This document shows, in pieces, positions 1 through 4,538 of a DNA stretch of 64,000 nt. The stretch covers positions 1,923,501-1,987,500 of the forward strand of contig NZ_CP050440.1 of the NCBI RefSeq assembly GCF_011769525.1. Reading direction: 5' to 3'. The notes under the pieces were generated by a model. The model was given only the letters and a program-made list of their open reading frames with translations. It ran no database searches and was not told the DNA's origin. Position 1 is the first letter of the stretch; every line of letters begins with the position of its first letter. The stretch comes from Tolypothrix sp. PCC 7910 (GTDB lineage: Bacteria > Cyanobacteriota > Cyanobacteriia > Cyanobacteriales > Nostocaceae). The translations under genes and the position numbers were made by a program.

Positions 1-498
1 CTCTGTCTCTTCCTCCTGCTGTTCCTGTGCTGGTGGTGGTTCCAGTAACATTTGAGCAGTTTGGACAATTGGTTGTGGAGGAAGTTCTTTTACAGGCGGT
101 TCACTACTTTCGAGTATGCTTCCCAAGATGGTGGCATTAATAAAGTAATAAACCGGACTTTCATCTTCAGAATTCAGAATACTGGCACCAAATTCATTGG
201 CTTTAGTATCAAGGTAGCGTTTGGCTTGGGAGCCAGAAAAATTACCCTTGATTGCCAAGTCCATTGGTGTGACTTTACCCTGAGTTTCCAGAACCAGGCG
301 ATTGAAAATAGGATTAACTTGCTGGCACCATTTTTGCCATTGAATACGCTGCCAAGTATTGAAAGCAAAAATCACTAGCATAAAAGCCAGCAAAATTTTC
401 CAGGTGGAAACCAGGAAAATAATCAGAAACGAAATCGGCAAAAGCAGAACGAGAAAAGCCTTCCCGTTGCCTTCTAATGTGTTTTCACTCATGCTCAT
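1..498 (-). CDS. Partial membrane-anchored hypothetical protein
   Basis: This reverse-strand frame is open from an ATG at 498 to the left edge (166 codons, no stop), so the C-terminus lies outside the window. A second in-frame ATG at 492 is an equally good start. Residues about 14-45 form a long hydrophobic stretch (two short membrane helices), followed by a Trp/Gln-rich linker, a small soluble domain (about 60-120) and a Pro/Gln/Glu-rich tail that resembles a flexible linker. I do not recognise the family. The opposite-strand frame over 52-378 is a shadow. The gene is divergent from the RNA array that follows. Confidence 0.6.
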   Translation of the reverse strand, partial: MSMSENTLEGNGKAFLVLLLPISFLIIFLVSTWKILLAFMLVIFAFNTWQRIQWQKWCQQVNPIFNRLVLETQGKVTPMDLAIKGNFSGSQAKRYLDTKANEFGASILNSEDESPVYYFINATILGSILESSEPPVKELPPQPIVQTAQMLLEPPPAQEQQEEETE

Positions 499-856
499 GG
501 CCGCCAAGTGAATTGTTAGGAAAGAAATAATTATTATCTTGGCAAAAATTGTGACATTTTTTTGTATCTTTTGGCAAATTTGTTGGAAAAATATAACATC
601 AGTGATTCTTATACACTGTACATAGCCTCAAGATTCTGCAAAAATTTGAGCTTGAATTGCCCGTATTGCAAAGCTTTTGTCAGGAAAATCTATTTTTGCC
701 AAACTCTTTTCACAGGCAAAACCTATAAATTTAAGTATTAAATAATACTTTTATTCGGCAAACACCCAATTCTCAAAATAAACACTTGACATTTTGTATT
801 ACGCGTACTACATTAAGAATACAAGGCGATGTTCCAAAAGGAGTAAGCTTTCAACC
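499..856. other. Divergent intergenic region before the RNA array
   Basis: AT-rich spacer between the leftward gene and the rightward RNA array. The only feature I can support is a promoter-like pair at 786-814; no coding frame of note. Confidence 0.6.
786..814 (+). promoter_or_regulatory. Candidate promoter for RNA array and rsr
   Basis: A perfect -35 TTGACA (786-791) is followed after 17 bp by TACATT (809-814), a plausible -10. A 7-bp inverted repeat, TTGTATT (794-800) and AATACAA (818-824), brackets the -10 and could be an operator. No other good promoter is obvious before element 1 at 857, so one transcript through the six RNAs into rsr is possible (inference). Confidence 0.45.
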
Positions 857-991
857 GTAGCGGATAGCTCAAATACCAGAGCGCCCACCTTGCCCGCAAG
901 GGCCGACATATCAAGGGTTACCGCAAATAACAGAAAACATCCTTGATGCTAATTCTGGAGGTGCAGGTGAAAATCCTGCTCCGCTACACCA
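857..991 (+). ncRNA. tRNA-like Y RNA, element 1 (permuted)
   Basis: First of six tRNA-shaped RNAs. Eight-bp acceptor GTAGCGGA (857-864) with TCCGCTAC (980-987), then ACCA (988-991). D-stem GCTC/GAGC (867-882) and T-stem GCAGG/CCTGC (963-979), but the D-loop lacks GG and the T-loop is TGAAAAT, so the elbow looks degenerate. A 5-bp anticodon-type stem CAGAA/TTCTG (931-935, 953-957) and 5-nt variable loop follow. The Ro module has hairpin GCCC-GCAA-GGGC (892-903), then CGAC. Its long stem is in reversed strand order: TATCAAGG-GTT (909-919) comes first, and AAC-AT-CCTTGATG (936-948) lies downstream, within the anticodon loop. In the other elements the CCTTG strand comes first. Confidence 0.7.
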
Positions 992-1045
992 AATAAATTT
1001 GAGATTTAATCAAAAATCTCAAATCCAAAATCTAAAATTCTTCAT

Positions 1046-1170
1046 GTGGCGGGTAGCTCAGTGGTAGAGCGCTAAACATCCTTTTTCACCCCTTGCCTGC
1101 AAAGGCCGACGAATGAGGGTTATCGATTGGGTTCGAGAGGTCGCAGGTTCAATTCCTGCCCCGCCACCCA
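1046..1170 (+). ncRNA. tRNA-like Y RNA, element 2
   Basis: Acceptor TGGCGGG (1047-1053) pairs with CCCGCCA (1160-1166); G1046 pairs with C1167, giving a tRNA-His-like extra pair, and CCA (1168-1170) is encoded. D-arm GCTC-AGTGGTA-GAGC (1056-1070) keeps GG; T-arm GCAGG-TTCAATT-CCTGC (1143-1159) is canonical. The Ro module sits after the D-arm: AAC-AT-CCTTTTTC (1075-1087), hairpin GCCT-GCAA-AGGC (1095-1106), CGACG, then GAATGAGG-GTT (1111-1121). Six of the eight pairs of the long stem are canonical, one is a G-U wobble and one a mismatch. Downstream, TCGA-TTGGGT-TCGA could be a shortened anticodon arm (GGG), weakly supported. Confidence 0.75.
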
Positions 1171-1266
1171 AAATCTCATACTAATTTGAAAAAATAATTC
1201 AACAGATATTCGTAGGGGTGGGGTCTATCCGCCTTGACGACAATCCATATAGTTTTAAATTTTCAT

Positions 1267-1393
1267 GTGGTGGGTAGCCAAGTGGTAAGGCGCTTAACAC
1301 CCTTGTTCATCTCTTGCCTGCAAAGGCCGAAGAATTGAGGGTTATCGTTTGCAAAACGAGCATCGCGGGTTCGAGTCCCGCCCCACTACACCA
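1267..1393 (+). ncRNA. tRNA-like Y RNA, element 3 (anticodon GCA)
   Basis: Acceptor GTGGTGGG (1267-1274) pairs with CCCACTAC (1382-1389, one G-U), followed by ACCA (1390-1393). D-arm with GTGGTA and canonical T-arm GCGGG-TTCGAGT-CCCGC (1365-1381). Ro module: CCTTGTTC (1301-1308), GCCT-GCAA-AGGC (1316-1327), CGAAG (1328-1332), GAATTGAGG (1332-1340). A complete 7-nt anticodon loop survives: TCGT-TTGCAAA-ACGA (1345-1359), with T33, anticodon GCA (1351-1353) and A37, as in tRNA-Cys. So the module lies between the D-arm and the anticodon arm of a tRNA that is otherwise intact. Confidence 0.75.
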
Positions 1394-1405
1394 AATTACA
1401 GTTAT

Positions 1406-1616
1406 GTGGCGGATGGCGAAATTGGAAAACGCACTTGACAAAAAACCTTAATTTATCACCTTGCCCGAAAGGGCCGAAGAGTTGAGGGTTATCGTAATCT
1501 AGCAACCGCAAGGTTTTGCAGGTACCCTACCCTTTGGGAACGGCTTCGCCGAACGGGAAGCCGCTTCTCTACGAGACGCTACGCGAATGCGTCTACAAGT
1601 CCTGCTCCGCCACACC
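1406..1616 (+). ncRNA. tRNA-like Y RNA, element 4 (interrupted)
   Basis: Leu-type body: 8-bp acceptor GTGGCGGA (1406-1413) with TCCGCCAC (1606-1613), then ACCT, so CCA is not encoded. D-stem GCG/CGC; a hairpin AACC-GCAA-GGTT (about 1504-1515) looks like a long variable arm. Ro module: CCTTAATTT (1446-1454), GCCC-GAAA-GGGC (1463-1474), CGAAG (1475-1479), GAGTTGAGG (1479-1487); the stem pairs over 9 bp with compensatory changes relative to element 6. The T-arm GCAGG (1518-1522)/CCTGC (1601-1605) is split by a 71-bp repeat insertion inside the loop. It may still fold, since the insert is itself a hairpin. Confidence 0.65.
1523..1593. repeat. Palindromic repeat inserted in a T-loop
   Basis: A 71-bp insert separates the T-stem halves of element 4. 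It is flanked by TAC on both sides (1523-1525 and 1594-1596), so removing one copy restores a 7-nt loop, TACAAGT. The insert contains palindromic blocks such as GGCTTCGCCGAACGGGAAGCC and GAGACGCT, typical of dispersed repeats in these genomes. Confidence 0.6.
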
Positions 1617-1648
1617 TAAACTTAATTTTGAATTTTGAATTGTGACGT

Positions 1649-1790
1649 GGGTGTGTAGCTCAACTGGATAGAGCAATGAACGGGTTAATCACCCATAGTC
1701 CTTGGTTCACAAACTTGCCTGAAAAGGCCGACGAGTCGAGGGTTATCGTCAATTCATCGGTTGTAGGTTCAAATCCTACCTCACCCGCCA
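1649..1790 (+). ncRNA. tRNA-like Y RNA, element 5
   Basis: Acceptor GGGTGTG (1649-1655) pairs with CTCACCC (1780-1786, one T-T mismatch), then GCCA (1787-1790): the only member with a standard 7-bp stem plus discriminator and CCA. D-arm GCTC-AACTGGATA-GAGC and T-arm GTAGG-TTCAAAT-CCTAC (1763-1779) are canonical. An anticodon-type stem ATGAA (1676-1680)/TTCAT (1753-1757) and a 5-nt variable loop (1758-1762) are kept, with the whole insert inside the anticodon loop. The insert has a GGGT/ACCC hairpin (1682-1694), then CCTTGGTTC (1700-1708), GCCT-GAAA-AGGC (1717-1728), CGACG and GAGTCGAGG (1733-1741), a 9-bp stem. Confidence 0.75.
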
Positions 1791-1810
1791 AAATCTAATT
1801 TTGAATTTTG

Positions 1811-1860
1811 CGGAAAGTTGCGTGCGGGGGTTCCCCCCGTTGAGCAAACTTTCCAAGACG
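1811..1860 (+). repeat. Dispersed hairpin repeat A, copy 1
   Basis: A 50-bp hairpin with AAAGTT...AACTTT outer arms and a GGGGG/CCCCC core, lying between elements 5 and 6. Near-identical copies occur at 25311-25358 and, inverted, at 55784-55833. Confidence 0.8.
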
Positions 1861-1876
1861 AATTTTGAATTGTTAT

Positions 1877-2003
1877 GTGGCAGGTAGCTCAGTGGTAGAG
1901 CGCCTAAAACATCCTTGTTCACTCCTTGCCTGCAAAGGCCGAAGAATGAGGGTTATCGCCTTCCAAGCGGGATGTCGCAGGTTCAAATCCTGCCCTGCCA
2001 CCT
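1877..2003 (+). ncRNA. tRNA-like Y RNA, element 6 (anticodon TCC)
   Basis: Acceptor GTGGCAGG (1877-1884) pairs perfectly with CCTGCCAC (1994-2001); CT follows, so CCA is not encoded. D-arm GCTC-AGTGGTA-GAGC and T-arm GCAGG-TTCAAAT-CCTGC (1977-1993) are canonical. Ro module: AAC-AT-CCTTGTTC (1913-1920 for the last part), GCCT-GCAA-AGGC (1928-1939), CGAAG (1940-1944), GAATGAGG-GTT (1944-1954); GCCGAAG fits the bacterial Y RNA motif GNCGAAN(0-1)G as I recall it. A Gly-type anticodon arm remains: CGC-CTTCCAA-GCG (1957-1969), anticodon TCC (1962-1964). It ends 35 bp before rsr. Confidence 0.8.
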
Positions 2004-2012
2004 TTTATTTTT

Positions 2013-2030
2013 GCCCGTAAGGGCCGGGAG
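2013..2030 (+). promoter_or_regulatory. Y-like hairpin in rsr leader
   Basis: GCCC-GTAA-GGGC (2013-2024) followed by CGGGAG repeats the GCCY-GNAA-RGGC-CG signature of the six RNAs, but here it sits in the rsr leader. The ribosome site GGAG (2027-2030, 8 nt before the ATG at 2039) lies directly against it. Rsr binding its own leader would block translation: a testable feedback hypothesis. Confidence 0.5.
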
Positions 2031-2038
2031 TTAAAGCT

Positions 2039-3643
2039 ATGAATTATAATTTCTTTACTAAAAAGAAAACAAATACGCCACAAACTCAGCCTATCCCCGG
2101 ACGGGAAGCAGAGATGGTTAAGGGGCGTTCCGGCGGGTATATGTTTGAGGCTGGTATTTGGAAAATGCTGCGCCGTTGCCTGTTGATTGGGACAGCAAAA
2201 AGCACTTACTATGCTGGCAAACAGGAACTAACAGAAGATTTTGTAGATGTTGTTAAGCAAGCTGTAGCAGAAAATCCTGGGCGGGTTGCAGAAGAAATTC
2301 TCTATGCTAGCGATGGCCGCGCCATTAATAACAGTGCGCCTATCTTGGCTTTAGTGTTGCTATCGATGGGTGAAACCCCAGAAGCGAAAAAGGCATTTGG
2401 TGATATCTTTGGGCAAGTTGTCCGTACTGGTAGCCACTTCTATGAATGGCTGAACTACACTAAATCTCTGCGGGGATTTGGTAAGGTGGTGCGCGAAGCT
2501 GGTAAAACTTGGCTATCGCGTGAAGATGTTAAAGGTTTGGCTTATCAACTGTTGAAATATCAACAGCGTCAGGGCTTTTCTCACCGAGATGCATTACGGT
2601 TGTTTCATGTCAAACCACCTACAGAAACCCACCGCGAATTATTTGAGTGGGTAGTAAAAGGTTGGGAAGATTTACCAGCAGATATCCCCTCAGAAGCCTT
2701 AGCGCAGATTTGGTGGTATGAGTGGTTAAAACGCAACCCCAGCGAAACCCACACTGCGATCGCACAAGGTCGTCTCACACACGAAATGGCTGCACCTTTG
2801 GGTAAAATGGATAAACAAGCTTGGCAGCTACTTTTCCAAGAAATGCCCATCGGTGCAATGCTGCGTAACCTTGGTTCTTTGACAGAACTGGGCGTGTTGC
2901 GAGCTGATGAAAGTGCCAATATTCTGCGAGTAGAAGCAGTTCTTAACAATCAAGAACATCTGCGTAAAGGTCGCATACATCCGATTGATGTTTTGAAAGC
3001 TCTCAAAACCTATCAATCTGGTGGTAGATTAGGGCGCAGCCAGAAAACTTGGGAACCAGTTCCGCGAATTGTAGACATCTTAGAAAAGGCGCTTGAACTA
3101 TCTTTTGATGTGGTGCAACCCACAGGCAAAATTTTCATGCACGCTGTGGATGTTTCTGGCTCTATGTCTTGGGGTGTAGTGGATTCAGTGGGTTTAAGCT
3201 GCTGTGAAATCGCCACTACAATGGCGCTAGTAACAGCAAAAGCTGAGAAAAACTACATGATTCGTGGCTTTGCAACCGAATTTAGAGAACTAGGTATCAC
3301 CGCTAAAGATACTTTTAGTTCTGCACTTCGCAAAGCTAGCAATCAAAACTTTGGTGGTACAGATGCTTCTGTGGCTTACGACTGGATGATTCAGAACAGG
3401 TTTAAAGCAGATGTAGTTTGCTTTTGGACTGACAATGAATCATGGGCTGGTCATAAACATCCCAGTCAAGCATTAGCACAGTATCGCCAGAAGGTGAACC
3501 CCAATGCTAAGGCAGTGTATGTCACCCTTACACCTTACAACATTACCTTAGTAGATCCTCAAGATCCTCTTTCTTGGGATCTAGCAGGATTCGACCCTGG
3601 GACACCTCGCATCATCCAGATGCTAGCTACAGGCGAACTGTAA
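2039..3643 (+). CDS. rsr: Ro60/Rsr, TROVE-domain RNA-binding protein
   Basis: A 534-residue homologue of the Ro60 autoantigen, close to the usual family length. Residues about 20-360 form the TROVE domain (HEAT-like ring that holds Y RNAs and misfolded RNA ends). Residues about 365-534 form a von Willebrand A-like domain with a MIDAS metal site: D371-V-S373-G-S375, and T441-D442 in GGTDAS. GGAG lies 8 nt before the ATG. In other bacteria Rsr with Y RNA tethers or gates polynucleotide phosphorylase and helps rRNA maturation and stress survival; that role here is inferred. The gene sits directly after six tRNA-shaped RNAs carrying Ro-type binding modules, so protein and RNA partners are in one locus. 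No rtcB or pnp is visible nearby. Confidence 0.93.
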   Translation: MNYNFFTKKKTNTPQTQPIPGREAEMVKGRSGGYMFEAGIWKMLRRCLLIGTAKSTYYAGKQELTEDFVDVVKQAVAENPGRVAEEILYASDGRAINNSAPILALVLLSMGETPEAKKAFGDIFGQVVRTGSHFYEWLNYTKSLRGFGKVVREAGKTWLSREDVKGLAYQLLKYQQRQGFSHRDALRLFHVKPPTETHRELFEWVVKGWEDLPADIPSEALAQIWWYEWLKRNPSETHTAIAQGRLTHEMAAPLGKMDKQAWQLLFQEMPIGAMLRNLGSLTELGVLRADESANILRVEAVLNNQEHLRKGRIHPIDVLKALKTYQSGGRLGRSQKTWEPVPRIVDILEKALELSFDVVQPTGKIFMHAVDVSGSMSWGVVDSVGLSCCEIATTMALVTAKAEKNYMIRGFATEFRELGITAKDTFSSALRKASNQNFGGTDASVAYDWMIQNRFKADVVCFWTDNESWAGHKHPSQALAQYRQKVNPNAKAVYVTLTPYNITLVDPQDPLSWDLAGFDPGTPRIIQMLATGEL

Positions 3644-3722
3644 AAAGGCTGAATTGTAAAGTATAAAGGGTGAAATCCAAAAATTTTCATCCTTTATTGA
3701 TTACCTTAAATGCAGTGGTATA

Positions 3723-3762
3723 AAAGAGCCTAGTTTACTAACTTAGGCATCGCTCTTTTTTT
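3723..3762 (+). terminator. Terminator after rsr
   Basis: AAAGAGC (3723-3729) with inner CCTAGT/ACTtAGG pairs with GCTCTTT, followed by a T run. A good intrinsic terminator about 80 bp after the rsr stop. Confidence 0.65.
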
Positions 3763-3867
3763 ATGCATTCTCGCAGAAATAACCCTATTGTCTTGCCTAT
3801 GATGACTAGCAAATAAATATTTTCGCTAGTTAAAGAAGCGTAATGTTGTGGTAGCTTGTTGATAGAT

Positions 3868-3904
3868 TCTCCCGATACAGTCATGACATAACTGTATCGG
3901 GAGA
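3868..3904 (+). promoter_or_regulatory. 14-bp perfect inverted repeat
   Basis: TCTCCCGATACAGT (3868-3881) and its exact complement (3891-3904) flank a 9-nt loop, 45 bp before the start of the receiver gene. No T run follows, so it is more likely an operator or an mRNA leader hairpin than a terminator. I see no second copy in the window. Confidence 0.6.
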
Positions 3905-3949
3905 GTTCCTCCGTAATTGATTAGGGCAACTAAGGAGGTACAGTTGATC

Positions 3950-4399
3950 ATGACAAAAAATAGAGAGGAACTGCATCCTCAAGAAGACACAAAAAATTTT
4001 CCGTCTTTAGATAACTTGCGAGTTTTATTAGTAGATGATAATGAAGATAGCCTGTTTCTCACTACGTTTATTTTAGAAAATCAAGGATTTCAAGTCACAA
4101 CAGCAACATCAGTTACACAAGCTCTAGAGACAATTAAAGGCTCGAAATTTGATATCTTAATTTCTGACATTGCCATGCCAGAAATTGATGGTTATTCGTT
4201 AATTCGTAAAATTAGAAATAGCACCCTTAGCGAACAAAGAGAAATGCCAGCTATAGCGCTAACTGCCCTAAGTTCTGATGAAAGTCGCAGTATGGCTCTA
4301 GCATCGGGATTTCAAAGCTATGTTAATAAACCTGTAGAACCTACTATATTAATAACCGAAATAAGACGTTTAATTAGTAATAATCAAACTACTAAATAA
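3950..4399 (+). CDS. Single-domain response regulator (REC)
   Basis: A CheY-like receiver of 149 residues with no output domain. Conserved features: acidic pair DD in LLVDDNED near residue 33, phosphoacceptor D73 in ISDIAMP, then T/S and K positions (ALTALSS, NKPVEP). The start at 3950 is chosen because AAGGAGG (3932-3938) precedes it; an upstream in-frame ATG at 3917 would place this site inside the gene. The receiver is strikingly like the C-terminal receiver of the neighbouring convergent hybrid kinase (DILISDIAMPEIDGYS against DVLISDIGMPEMDGYA), which suggests duplication and a shared phosphorelay (inference). Confidence 0.88.
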   Translation: MTKNREELHPQEDTKNFPSLDNLRVLLVDDNEDSLFLTTFILENQGFQVTTATSVTQALETIKGSKFDILISDIAMPEIDGYSLIRKIRNSTLSEQREMPAIALTALSSDESRSMALASGFQSYVNKPVEPTILITEIRRLISNNQTTK

Positions 4400-4485
4400 A
4401 TTTTCTTTACATAGAATACGCTGTATGAATGCTCAGATTGCGGCAGCTTTCCCAAAATTTTTAATGTGTTACGACTTACTTTTGA

Positions 4486-4513
4486 GTAGAGACGCGATTA
4501 ATCGCGTCTCTAC
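4486..4513. repeat. GACGCGATTAATCGCGTC palindrome, copy 1
   Basis: A perfect 28-bp palindrome centred on GATTAATC, between two convergent genes, where it can act as a terminator in both directions. It belongs to a dispersed family with copies at 23946, 26445, 34369 and 59122. Confidence 0.75.
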
Positions 4514-4538
4514 AACTTTTGACTTTCGCCTTGCAGTA

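Noticed and set aside
52-378. Plus-strand open frame of 108 codons
   Set aside because: It is the shadow of the leftward partial gene (1-498), whose codon pattern and membrane segments are far more convincing.
1046-2003. Six ordinary tRNA genes
   Set aside because: The acceptor, D- and T-arms are present, but a 45-60 nt module interrupts each body, and elements 1, 2 and 4 lack a usable anticodon arm. They are better called tRNA-like Y RNAs.
857-2003. CRISPR array
   Set aside because: The repeated blocks resemble one another but vary in length, carry covarying helices, and are not separated by equal-sized spacers; no cas genes are present.
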